Source: Heracleum sosnowskyi (Eukaryota; Streptophyta; Magnoliopsida; Apiales; Apiaceae). From it: DNA of 64,000 nucleotides. Made by a program: the position numbers and the translations under genes. Under the pieces are notes generated by a model that saw only the letters and a program-made list of their open reading frames with translations, was not told the origin of the DNA and did no database searches. Of the stretch, positions 43,647 through 54,537 are shown piece after piece; position 1 is the first letter of the stretch; each line of letters starts with the position of its first letter. Location of the stretch: NCBI GenBank assembly GCA_030848705.1, contig CM061244.1, forward strand, positions 114,749,111 to 114,813,110, given 5' to 3'.

Positions 43647-46600
43647 TTGCAGGGCATAAAAGAGAGCACCCTTATCTTGGACAGTGGATGCTCAGGACAC
43701 ATGACTGGAAATAAAGCCCTGCTATCAGATTTTGAGGAGAAGGCTGGCCCAAAGGTTTCCTATGGAGATGGCAACATAGGACGTACTATGGGATATGGCA
43801 ATATCAATCTTGGAAGTGTCATCATCACAAATGTAGCTCTAGTCTCAGGACTCAAGCATAATCTGCTATCTGTGAGTCAAATCTGTGACAGAGGAAACCA
43901 TGTAGATTTTCATACTGAACACTGTGAAGTTATCAGTAAATCTACTGGAAAAGTTGTTCTAGTTGGACACAGGCGCAACAACATTTATGAAGCAAGTTTG
44001 GTAACAAACTCTGATGGAAAAACAGTGTGTCTGACTGCAAGAATGTCAAATGAAGAGAGTTGGAATTGGCATAAGAAGCTCTCTCATCTCAATTTGAACA
44101 ACATCAATGAGCTAATAAGAAAGGATCTTGTAAGGGGACTTCCAAAATCAATACTCAGTCTAGATGGCCTATGTGATTCTTATCAAAAGGCCAAACAAAG
44201 GAAGTCATCTTTCAAGAGCAAATCTGAATCTTCAGTAGTGGAACCTTATCATCTTCTACATGTTGATCTCTTTGGACCAGTGAATGTGATGTCTATGGGC
44301 AGAAAGAAATATGCTCTAGTAATTGTTGATGAATATACTAGATATACATGAGTGTATTTTTTTATCAAAGAAGGAAGGAACTGCTCAAACTCTGATGGAT
44401 CATGTAAATCTACTGGACAAAGGATCACAGCACAAAGTCAAAATTATAAGGAGTGATAATGGAACTGAATTCAGAAACTCAATCATGGAAGCTTTTTGCA
44501 AGGAAAGAGGAGTGAAACAAGAATTTTCTGCACCTGGAACTCCACAGCAAAATGGTGTAGTTGAAAGAAAGAACAGAACTCTAATTGAAGCTGCCAGAAC
44601 AATGCTTGATGAAGCAAAGTTACCAACCTATTTCTGGGCAGAAGCTGTTCAAACTGCTTGTTTTACTCAAAATGCTACACTGATCAACAAGCATGGGAAA
44701 ACACCATATGAGATGGTGAAAAATAAGAAGCCAAATTTGAAATATTTTCATATATTTGGATGCAAATGCTTTGTGTTGAAGACTCATCCTGAACAGTTGA
44801 CCAAGTTCGAGTTAAAAGCTGATGAAGGAATCTTTGTTGGCTATCCATTGTCAACAAAAGCATTCAGAGTCTACAATCTGAGAACTAAAGTGATCATGGA
44901 ATCCATACATGTGTCATTTGATGACAAGAAAATAACTGGACTTGAAAATGAAAATGAATATGATCAACTACGTTTTGAAAATGAAGATTTATTCTCTGAT
45001 GTTGTAAACTCTGATGAAGCTGGTCTGATAAACTCTGACGAAGCACACTCTGAACCTCTACTGGTAAATACTGGAGAAACTGGAAATTCTCAAATTGAAC
45101 AAAATAGAGAACCAGTTGAGGGGGAACGTGAAGAAGCTCAACAAGACACAGCAAGTGAGTCAGTTGAGGAAACTGATTCAAACTCTGACAGTTCAAACTC
45201 TGAGCCATCCAATTCAGGGGGAGCTTCAGATGCTGCAGAAAGTCAACATATGAATCAGGAGAGCATGGATCAAGGGGGAGGATTCAATAATGATGCAAGA
45301 AACCACTTACCAACAGCAAGAAAGTGGACACAGGCACATACACCTGATCTTATAATTGGAGATCCTGATGCTAGTGTAAGAACTAGAAGTGCTACTACAA
45401 ATGAATGCCTGTATCATGCTTTCTTGTCTCAAACAGAACCAAAGAAAGTGGAAGAAGCTCTTCAAGATGCTAACTGGATAACAGCAATGCAAGAAGAGTT
45501 AAATGAATTTGAAAGAAATGAAGTCTGGACACTTGTACCTAGACCAAAGAATAGATCAATTGTAGGAACAAAGTGGGTTTTCAGAAACAAGACTGACAGT
45601 GAAGGTGTGATTACAAGAAACAAGGCTAGACTTGTGGCTAAAGGTTATTCACAACAGGAAGGAATTGACTATGATGAAACCTTTGCTCCAGTTGCAAGAT
45701 TGGAGGCCATAAGAATGTTTTTGGCCTATGCTGCACACAAGAAGTTTAAAGTCTTTCAGATGGATGTGAAAAGTGCTTTTCTCAATGGGAAGCTTGAAGA
45801 AGAAGTGTTTGTTGAACAACCACCAGGATTTGTAGATTCCAAACATCCAGATTATGTCTACAGGCTTGACAAGGCATTATATGGACTAAAGCAAGAACCA
45901 AGAGCATGGTATGGAACTCTTGCTCAATTTCTTTTAGAAAGTGGGTTCACAAGAGGTACAATTGATAAAACTTTGTTTTATTTTAATTCTGGTGATAATT
46001 TGCTTTTAGTTCAAATTTATGTAGATGATATTATTTTTGGATCTACTAATGACAAACTTTGTAAGAAGTTTGCAAAGCTTATGCAGTCCAGATATCAAAT
46101 GAGCATGATGGGAGAGCTTAGTTATTTTCTAGGCTTACAGGTCAAGCAAACAGATGATGGGATTTTTATCAATCAAGCAAAGTATACCAGAAATCTTCTA
46201 AAGAAATTTGGTATGCTTGATAGTTCATCTGCTCCAACTCCCATGGCTACTGCAACAAAGCTAGACAAAGACACAGGTGCTACAGTGGATATGACAACCT
46301 ACAGAGGCATGATTGGGTCTTTACTGTATCTCACTGCAAGTAGACCTGATATCATGTATGCCACATGTCTTTGTGCAAGATTTCAAGCAGATCCCAGAGA
46401 GCCTCATCTAACAGCTGTAAAAAGGATTTTCAAATATCTCAAAGGAACCATAACCTTGGGTTTGTGGTATCCTAGAGAATCAGAGTTTAAGCTAATTGGT
46501 TACTCTGATGCAGATTTTGCAGGCTGTAAGATAGACAGAAAAAGTACAAGTGGAAGCTGTCAATTCTTAGGTGACAGATTGGTTTCTTGGTATAGCAAGA

Positions 46601-46962
46601 AACAAAAGTCAATTTCCACATCCACTGCAGAAGCAGAGTATATAGCTGCTGGTAGCTGTTGTGCACATATTCTGTGGATGAAGAATCAGTTGCTGGATTA
46701 TGGTTTGAGGTACTCTAAAATACCTATTTTCTGTGATAACCAAAGTGCTATTGCTATGACAGGTAATCCAGTACAGCACTCCATGACCAAGCACATCAGC
46801 ATAAGGTATCATTTTATCAGGGAACATGTGGAAGAAGGGAACATTGAGCTTCATTTTGTGTCTACAGACCAACAACTTGCAGATATCTTCACCAAACCTT
46901 TGAGTGAAGCTACCTTTACAAGATTGGTAAATGAACTTGGAATGATCTCTGGTTTTGACTAG
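43647..46962 (+). pseudogene. pol: Copia-3 Pol, nonsense plus frameshift in integrase
   Basis: It begins after an acceptor-like GGTTGTGATTGCAG. Protease LDSGCSGHMTG and the integrase zinc region (WNWHKKLSHLNL) are present, but the final zinc ligand is lost (CDSYQKAKQ in place of CxxC). A TGA at 44349-44351 and a 1-base shift in the following T-run split the integrase. The second block (44323-46962) carries RSDNGTEF, NGVVERKN, FQMDVKSAFLNG, YVDDIIFGS and YSDADFAGC to a natural stop. The linker is NSD-rich. Confidence 0.9.
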
Positions 46963-48348
46963 AGATACGGGTTAGACTCAAAAACTATACATGTTTGATT
47001 TTTATGCTCATGATTCCTTGCATGTGTTAACTGTTATGAGTACCAGTGTCATAAACTCTGAAAGTAAAACTCTGATGCTAAACTCTGTTAGTCATAAAGT
47101 GTTGGTCATACTCTGATAGTTACAGTCTCATGCTATACTCTGATTGTAATTTTGTCTGAAACATATGGACCAATGAAGAAATTTGTATGAAGCATAATTC
47201 TCAGTAAGTAATTATGAATCCTTAAGAGTTGTATAGATTCTGATCTCAAATATGTGCAGTAAGTTAACACAGCATGATACTGTCTCTATATTTATAGCAT
47301 CTCTTAGTTTATTAATCCTATACACTGAGTCTGTATTAGCTGTTTGCACTTTCTCTCATAAATTAATTGCATTAACTAATGAAAAGTCTAAACTCTGATA
47401 ATTAATAGCAAATATTTCACCCTCATATTAAAAGATGCCAAAAAGAGCACAAATTCCTTTGAGATCATGCTGAGCCTAGGAAGATCCAGGAACTTATTGT
47501 ATGAAATAAGGGCTAAAATCTTTGATTTTTGGTGACTAGTGCCAACCACTGATTACTGGAAAAATAATAAATATATATATATATATATAAAGGGGGTGAA
47601 AAATAAAAGATATATCCAAATGAAAGGATATCAGAATACAGAGTTTAGATATAAAAATCAGATTTTATGTTAGATGAGAGTTTGAGCAATCAGTTTTTAC
47701 TGTTTTAGTTTGTGGATTTTATGCACCTTGAGATGATCTAAATATCGATTTCGGTAAACTCTGCTATTGCACACACAATCATTCACACCTGTACAGTTTG
47801 AGAAAAGAGTTTATTGACAAAGAAGGACAAATGGTAAACACTGATGTATTGTGTGAAATACGCCGAGGTAACTTTGTTTTAATCTCTGATGGTTAAAATG
47901 ATTTATTTGTTTCAGACATTTTATAATTTTGAGATTAGACATTTGTTTAGAAATTTGAAAGAGTATGATTACAAACGGTTCATATTTGTATTAAACAGAG
48001 GAGAGAGAGGTTGAGTGTTTTGAACAATGTGAAAAGCGGTAATTTTGGCTATTTTTACTGCGCGTGTGTATTGGAAGTTGTTACATACAGCTGTCAGCGT
48101 ATGTATGTTGGACATCTGTCCCACTCACACATTTTTCAAAGACACCTGCTGTGTGTAGTAATGATTAAAACGATTGAGTTTTAATTTTCACAGTTATTAT
48201 TTAAACTTACTACACATAAACGGTTCATTCTTTTACACACTTCATCGTTTCATAAGTTTTTACTCACAAACACTGTTTCAAACACTTTCACTGCATACAT
48301 TCTACACTTTTCTCTGTCTTATTTCTTGCTTTCTTCTAAACTTTTCTA
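46963..48348 (+). other. Copia-3 pol/ORF3 gap: motif cluster, AT microsatellite and probable internal promoter
   Basis: This stretch of 1.39 kb has no convincing ORF. AAACTCTGA-type motifs recur from 47050 to 47400 and again near 47755 and 47830. An (AT)n tract lies at about 47570-47590, followed by AAAGGGGG. TATTTAAA at 48198-48205 is followed by a CT-rich leader (about 48230-48348) running into the ORF3 ATG. This matches the layout upstream of copia-2 ORF3. Confidence 0.6.
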
Positions 48349-51300
48349 ATGGCTACTACAATGTTTACTGCTTCTGGGTTAGAATTTGTCCCTAATAACT
48401 ATTCAGCTCCATTGGCAAATGAGAACGCACCGGAGGCGTTTCATTTGATTCAGAATTTCTTGTCAAACTCTGATATTGGCACTGCTCTCACCGTACCATT
48501 GAAACTGTATGCATCTCAAATCAGGACTCTTTGGCAGACAGGCACTTATGATAATGGAGGAGAGTCTGGGTCTCCGTCCATAATCTTTGAATTTCAAGAC
48601 AAAGAATTTACAGTTACTCCAACAACTGTTCGTGATGCTTTGGGTCTTGAGGATTTCAATGCTTTCATAATCTCTGTTGGCGATTCTGAGTTGGTTAGAA
48701 TGATGAGAGAAATAGGCTACTCTGGACCATTGACAAAGATTGGTCAACTGAAAAGGCCGTTTTTGCGCAAGGAATGGAGTTTCTTTTTCGATTGCATCAC
48801 CAGGGCTTTTGGAAAGAAGTGCACAAACTGGGATGCGATTCCCACTGATAGTCTGCAAATCGGGTATTCTCTTCTTTATGGAGGTAATTTTGATGTTGCT
48901 AGGCTAGTTCTAAATAATATAGGTGAAAAAATGACTGAAAACAGAGGTGTAGTCTATTTTGCAAGATTTTGTCAATTGATATTCTCTGAATGTGTTTATG
49001 AAGTAGAGATAGCTGAGAATGATGTGATTCCCTGTTTTAAATTACATAAACGCATATTCTCTGATCTAACTAATAAGGATAACAAGAAAGGGGATGTTGG
49101 TGTCTTGTTGCTACCTGAGTTTGTGCGACAATTTCAAGTAGATTCACAACAACAACAACTTGCAAATGCTGAAGCTGGACCTTCTGTGTCTCAATCACAG
49201 AGGTCAAAGAAGACTAAGTTAAGAGCTGTTAAGTCTGCTAGAGTGAATCCATCAAATACTGAAGCTGGGGTATCAAACACTGATGATATGCCTCAGAAGA
49301 AAAAGTTAAAGAAAAGAAGGGCCAACAGGGCAAAGTCTGATGATGTTGATGAGGAGAGTGAAACTGATGATGAAACTCTTCATCAAAGGAAAAGAAGACT
49401 GGTGGCTGCACATCTGTTTGGTGCATCCAATGTAAATGCTGAAGCAGCACCTATGCCTGAAATGGTAAGTGCTGATATAGAAGCTCCTACATCAAAGGCT
49501 GATGATGTAGTCGAGGAAGCTGCTGATCATTCTGACAGCAGAGTTTTTGAGAAAATGGATTTCTTTGTTGATGAAGATATTCTAGATGCACATCCTACTA
49601 TCAGTATTTGTGATACTGAGGATGTAGCAGCTGATCAAGCCACCTTGGTCATTGAAGACTCTGTTGCTTCTCACACAGAGAATCTTTCCGTTCACAATTT
49701 AAATTCTGACAAAGGTGAGGAGGTTGATCAGAGGATAGCAGTTGCTACAGAGACAATTCTTGATGAAGCTGTAGCAGAGAATGTACAAGAGGCTGCTGAT
49801 AAGCTAAACTCTGAGGATATTATTTTTCTTGAAGCTTTGCAACAATCTGTTGTTGAGATTGTTCAAAAAGAAGCAGAGTTTGATACTAATGCCCACTCTG
49901 ATAATCCAGAAAGAATGGCCGAGAATGTTCCTGCAGAGAATATAGCAGAGGATGACAATGTTGAAGATAGTTCTGCTCATTCACATCCTGATATACCAGA
50001 GTTATCTGATATTCGATTAAACTCTGATGAGGAAAGAGAGGTCAATCGAGCTACTGCTGAGCATTTTCAGGATATGTACTACAATAGATGGGCTGCTGCA
50101 GATTGTATCTTTTCTGCACAGAGGGCTGCTGATTTTCTTAATGATTCTGTGAAGCAAATTTCAAACTCTGATGTTCTTACAAGTCTAAAGGCCACTGTGG
50201 TTCAAGTCAAAGCCTTAAACAATAGGTTTGATGAAACACACAGTGGTTACCAATCTTAGAAATGAAGTTGGTCTAAGGGATCTTACCTTAAAGACTGATA
50301 GATCTTATTATTCTGCCATGTTCAAGCAGCAAGCCAAGGATTCTGATGAACTTAAGAAGAGGCTTGGGAAAGTTGAGGAGAATCAGATTGCAATGTCTGC
50401 ACAATTGAATTCTATTTCTACTGCTATAGAATTGCTGACATCAGTACTACTTTCTGATGATGTCAAAAAGGGGGAGAGTGTACCTAATGACAAATGCAAA
50501 GACACTCAAACTCTGAGACGGAGGGATGATTCTACTGATGGTGGAAGCAAGGAAACTGAGAGGAAGCAAATTTCTTCTCAAGGGCAAAGAAGATCAAGAT
50601 TAAATTCTGATAGGTTGACAAACTTTGGTAAAGGAATCTCAAACTCTGCCAGTGGTTCAAGACTTAAGAGTTTAATTATTTCATCCAATCCATCTACTGA
50701 TGAAGAAATTGCTACAAAACTGTTTCTAGAAGAACACGGTAATGAAGCTACAGTTGAAGACATGGAAGCTGAAATGCTGAGTCTTGCTGAAGAGCATGAG
50801 AAGAAATTGAAAGATGGTACTTACAAAAAGAAAGCTGTCAAGGCTCCTAGAAAGAAAGAAACTGGAATTTCTATCAAGGAAAATACTCAACAGAGTATAC
50901 AATACACCAGGAGGCCTGTAATAGCAAACGCTGATAAGGGCAAGGGTAAACTGATAGAAGAAAGACAGTTACCAAGGAAAAATTATTCAACCTCTGACAT
51001 TGCTCAAGTTGAATCAAAATTTATTAAATCAACCTCTGACGCTGCTCAAGTTGATGTTTCTACTAAAGTTGTAACAACCTCTGACAATGCTCATGTTGTG
51101 CAAACTCAACTAGCACCTCAACTCCAAGATACTTTTAGAAGACCTATACTTCCTGAAACTCTGAAGCCAGAAACTGTTAACTTCTCAGAAACCAGAACTG
51201 TATTGGGTAAAGAATCTTATGATAAATCTGGATTAGGTTCACACAGGGAGAAGAGAATAAACAACAGGCCTGGAGATCAATCATCACTGGCAGTATCTGG

Positions 51301-51886
51301 TATTTTTACTCAAGAGAGTCTTGATATGCTAGAATCTGTTCAGATGATATTTCATAAAGTGTTAAAGAAAGAGTTCTTGTTGTATTTTATGGCTGATGGA
51401 AGAGTTTACAAGGTTGCAGAGTCTGACATCAATCTCAAATCTTATGAAGAATTGGAGTATGTTCTGTATTTGTTAAAAGTCAAAAATAGAAGTACTCATG
51501 ATGCTTCTTTAGTTATCAGAGAAAGGATGCTGAAATCAAAGATAATGCTTGGAGGAGGAGTCTCGAGTGCATATATTCCTAAGTACAGAGATGCTTATGG
51601 AAAGATTGTAGAAATGAAAAGAAACAGTGCAAGACTAAGGACTGATCTGGGAGTTAAAGTCTTAGAATTCAATCTAGAATCTGATAAATCATATTTTATT
51701 AGGCTAGGGAATGAGATGAGGAAAAATTCCATCTATTCTTTGAGAGCTGCAATTTATCAGACTGGAGAATCTGATCCAGAGTTAAGAGAGTTGAAGAAAG
51801 TTATGGTTGAAGAGCTGGAAAGGGCTGAAAGAAGACTTCTCATGGATTATCTCAGAACTGTTCCTGATATTCAAGAAATCAAATAA
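48349..51886 (+). pseudogene. Copia-3 ORF3, one frameshift (about 1,180 codons)
   Basis: The first block (48349-50259) has the N-terminal domain (EFQDKEFTVTP; LRKEWSFFFDCITRAF; VVYFARFCQLI) that copia-2 shares and copia-1 lacks. It continues with basic patches (KKKLKKRRANRAK) and a long acidic NSD/AED-rich region. A frameshift near 50228-50255 leads to the second block (50228-51886). That block has a coiled coil ending in DDVKKGESV, another basic patch (KKKAVKAPRKKE), and the C-terminal domain (LLYFMADGRV; SLRAAIYQ; ELRELK) shared clearly with copia-1. No signal peptide or membrane segment is evident. Confidence 0.83.
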
Positions 51887-52017
51887 AGTCTGACTGTAAG
51901 TTTTTTTTGTTTTCTATTCTAAGTTAAAGTTAAACTCTGATATATTAAACACTGCATTTGTTATATGTTTTGACATCATCAATTATCTGTTTAACTTGTA
52001 CATTTTTATTATGCACA

Positions 52018-52030
52018 AGTTGGGGGAGAT
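52018..52030 (+). promoter_or_regulatory. Copia-3 polypurine tract
   Basis: AGTTGGGGGAGAT abuts the 3' LTR start. It is the same core as in the other two Sirevirus-like elements. Confidence 0.9.
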
Positions 52031-52526
52031 TGTTAGATATAATTGCTGACGTTTGTTCATCGGTGTTTAAGCAACAGGTGATCATCAGAGTTTACATTGA
52101 AGCTAGTCAGAGTTTGTTAAAGTCTGACGTGGTGATAGTTGAATTAGCTGTCGGTGCTGAATTGAATATTCTAGAAGCAATATATTCTGAAGATGAAAAG
52201 AAGCAGAATATATTGATACAGCTAAGGAAACGGAATAGAAGATAAGAAGCAATCCTTGATTGATATGAATTGTATAGCTAACTTATAGGAATATCAATTA
52301 GAGATGGATTGTATGTAGCTGTGTACTATATAAACACAGATAGGTTATCCCTAGAAGGGATGCGATTATTGATATATTATTCTTGTAACCTAGTAGCTCT
52401 TTGTGATTCATTAACATCACTAAGAGAGAATTATTTAATATAATTCAGTTTGTTGATTTATAAACTTGTGTTCTTGATTGTTATTCTAATACATACTTGA
52501 TTATATATTGTGTATTCGGCCTAACA
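52031..52526 (+). repeat. Copia-3 3' LTR
   Basis: This is 496 bp, with six substitutions against the 5' LTR. It is followed by the target duplication AATTC. Confidence 0.94.
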
Positions 52527-52531
52527 AATTC

Positions 52532-52577
52532 TACTAAGTGTTTTATGTTTATCATCAAGAACAACATATTCCTAACA
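52532..52577 (-). repeat. Copia-2 5' LTR, distal 46 bp
   Basis: This short piece ends at TGTTAGGAATATG on the minus strand. It completes the LTR broken by copia-3 and is followed by the target duplication AAACT (52578-52582). Confidence 0.92.
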
Positions 52578-52582
52578 AAACT

Positions 52583-54504
52583 TCACTCCTTCCAAGTCAG
52601 AATCATCAAAACCTATTGTTATTTCTGTTCAGGCACGCTTTAGTGCTTCTCCAACCACAGTCATTACCTCTCGGGCATAGGCTTTCCTTGAGTTTCAGGA
52701 GGACCCAGCAACAGTTGGTCCTCCAAATATCATATTGATGACAGGCCCTTGGTGTTTAGGATTACGATCTTGATCGTGATTTCTTTTGTCGTAATATTTC
52801 CTTTCGTAGTTTCCTCTTTGACTCCCTTGATTTCCATCCTTAGTGAACTTGTTGAGTTTTCCCCTTCGAATCAAAAACTCGATCTCATCTTTCAGTTGTC
52901 TGCAATCATCCGTGTCATGACTGACTTCTTTGTGGAACCGACAGAATTGGTTTTGATTCCTTTTAGACATGTCAGTCCTCAGTGGCTTCGGCCATCATAG
53001 ATCTTCTTCTTTTGCTATTTACATCAGAATTTGGCTCCTGGGAGTGTTTAATCTTGCATACTCCATGAACCTTGGTCCAAAATTGTTCCTCTTAGGAGGG
53101 GAATCAGAATCCTTTGACGTTCTAGGAAACTTTTCTTTAACATCGTATTCCTGGGTCTCCTTTCTTTTCTTTGAATTCCCACTGCCACCAGCAGCGGCCT
53201 CATACTTTCTCATGCTTTCTTCAGCCTTGATGTACTTCCCGGCTCTATCTTGGAGCTTCAACATGCTCTCGGGTGGATGCTTTGCCAAGGATCTCTTGAA
53301 GTGATCATCAATGGTTCCTTGTTGCAGGGCTATCATAGCTACTTTGTCCTCCAAGTCTGGGACTTTCAGAGCCTCTCTAGTGAATCGATTTATATAGTCT
53401 CTTAAAGCTTCATTCTTTCCTTGCTGGATTCCCATGAGTGATGCAGAACTCTTCTCATGCACCCTTTCACTAACAAATTGGTTGATAAATGCTTTGTTTA
53501 ATACCTTAAAAGACCCAATGGAATTGGGAGGTAGACGGCTATACCAAAGTTGGGCCATGCCCGCCAAGGTTTGTGGAAACGCCTTGCACTTGACCGCATC
53601 ATTGGTTGGCTGCAACAGCAGTGCATTAGAGAAGGTTCTCACGTGATTCGCGGGATCCCCCGTTCCATCATAAGCTTTGATCGTTGGCATCTTAAATTTC
53701 CTGGATATGTTAGCTTTCATGATGTCTTGAGTAAATGGTGGTGTAGGATCATCAGGATCTCATAGGGGCAACAAAACACTAGGATCACCCCTTGGGGCTT
53801 CAACCCTCTTAGTTCTTCTTGGTGCTGGATCTAAGTTGATTATCGGGATTCTCCCAGTTACTTGGCTTTGCGCTCTTGCGGCTTCCTCTTCTGCCAATAA
53901 TTTCTTAAGTCTTGCAGCCTCTGCCTCATGGGCTGCAATCCTTTCTTTCGTAGTTTGGGATTGCTCCCGGTTCGTTTGGGAAGAACGTCTCCTTCTTGGG
54001 GCAAGATCCCTTTCCTCTCCAGTTGAGTCATTCTCATCCTTAGTGTAAGGACCTGAGTAGTCTTGAATCAGGGGGGTCCGTCGAGTTTGAGTTTGTTGGT
54101 TTTGGGGTCCCAGACCTTGTATGTAAGGGGGAACATACGCTTCATGGTAAGTTGGATTGAGACCACTGCCACCCATCGCGGGTCGAGGGGGGCATGCCAT
54201 AGCTTGACATCCCAAGAGTTTGAGTTGCGTATTGGGGGAGATCCGTGGTATGAAGTTGAAGGCTACTTGGTGCATTCATGAGCAGTGAGGAGGTTGTGAT
54301 TGGTTGCTGGAGAGTGGTCTCTTGTGGATCAGGTCCATGAACGACCATTTGCAAGGGATTCGTTCCTTCAACCGAAAACGGAATTTCCGGTCCTTGAGTG
54401 GTGGTGATCGGTGGTGGCTGGCTTCCTTGAGCACCTGCCTCAGAGGTGAGAGGAAGCTCTTCAAAAGTTTGAGTATCTCGGGTCGTTCTTCGTGTGTTTG
54501 CCAT
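52583..54504 (-). pseudogene. gag: Tat Gag, fragmented
   Basis: Reading from the ATG at 54504: a Pro/Thr/Gln-rich N-terminus to about 54142, then a frameshift. A charged region follows (AAHEAEAARLKKLLAEEEAARA, 54275-53760), then a TGA. Next is the Retrotrans_gag domain (53720-53019; FKMPTIKAYDGTGDPANHV, AQLWYSRLPPNSI, FINQFV). The zinc finger of the FCRFHKEVSHDTDDC type (52940-52890), typical of Tat, comes last. Two further TGA codons lie between 52695 and 52583, after which the frame continues across the copia-2 insertion into the protease. Confidence 0.85.
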
Positions 54505-54517
54505 GGTTGATGTTGTC

Positions 54518-54537
54518 TTCCCACAGACGGCGCCAAA
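54518..54537 (-). promoter_or_regulatory. Tat primer-binding site
   Basis: TGGCGCCGTCTGTGGGAA on the minus strand begins three bases after the 5' LTR. The first nine bases fit the 3' end of tRNA-Asp as I recall it; the rest does not obviously fit. Confidence 0.65.

Larger units (their letters stand above)
40750..52526 (+). mobile_element. Copia-3: Sirevirus-like copia element inside the copia-2 LTR (11,777 bp)
   Basis: LTRs of 496 bp lie at 40750-41245 and 52031-52526, with TGTTAG/AACA ends. The target duplication AATTC lies at 40745-40749 and 52527-52531. The LTRs differ at six positions (about 1.2 %). Order is PBS, gag, pol, gap, ORF3, PPT. Gag has one nonsense codon, pol one nonsense plus a frameshift, and ORF3 one frameshift. 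It is a sister family of copia-1 (similar Gag and Pol). Its element-specific motif is AAACTCTGATG. Confidence 0.95.
27707..52577 (-). mobile_element. Copia-2: Sirevirus-like copia element, minus strand, split by copia-3
   Basis: LTRs are 27707-28701 (3') and 39801-40749 plus 52532-52577 (5', split by copia-3); both sum to 995 bp. The target duplication AAACT lies at 27702-27706 and 52578-52582, so the insertion point is inside Tat gag-pol. Without copia-3 the element is about 13.1 kb. LTR copies differ at about ten positions by hand (about 1 %). Gag, pol and ORF3 each carry one to three nonsense or frameshift breaks, so it is no longer autonomous. The element-specific motif is TTTCGTTGAT/CCGTTGAC. 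Confidence 0.94.
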
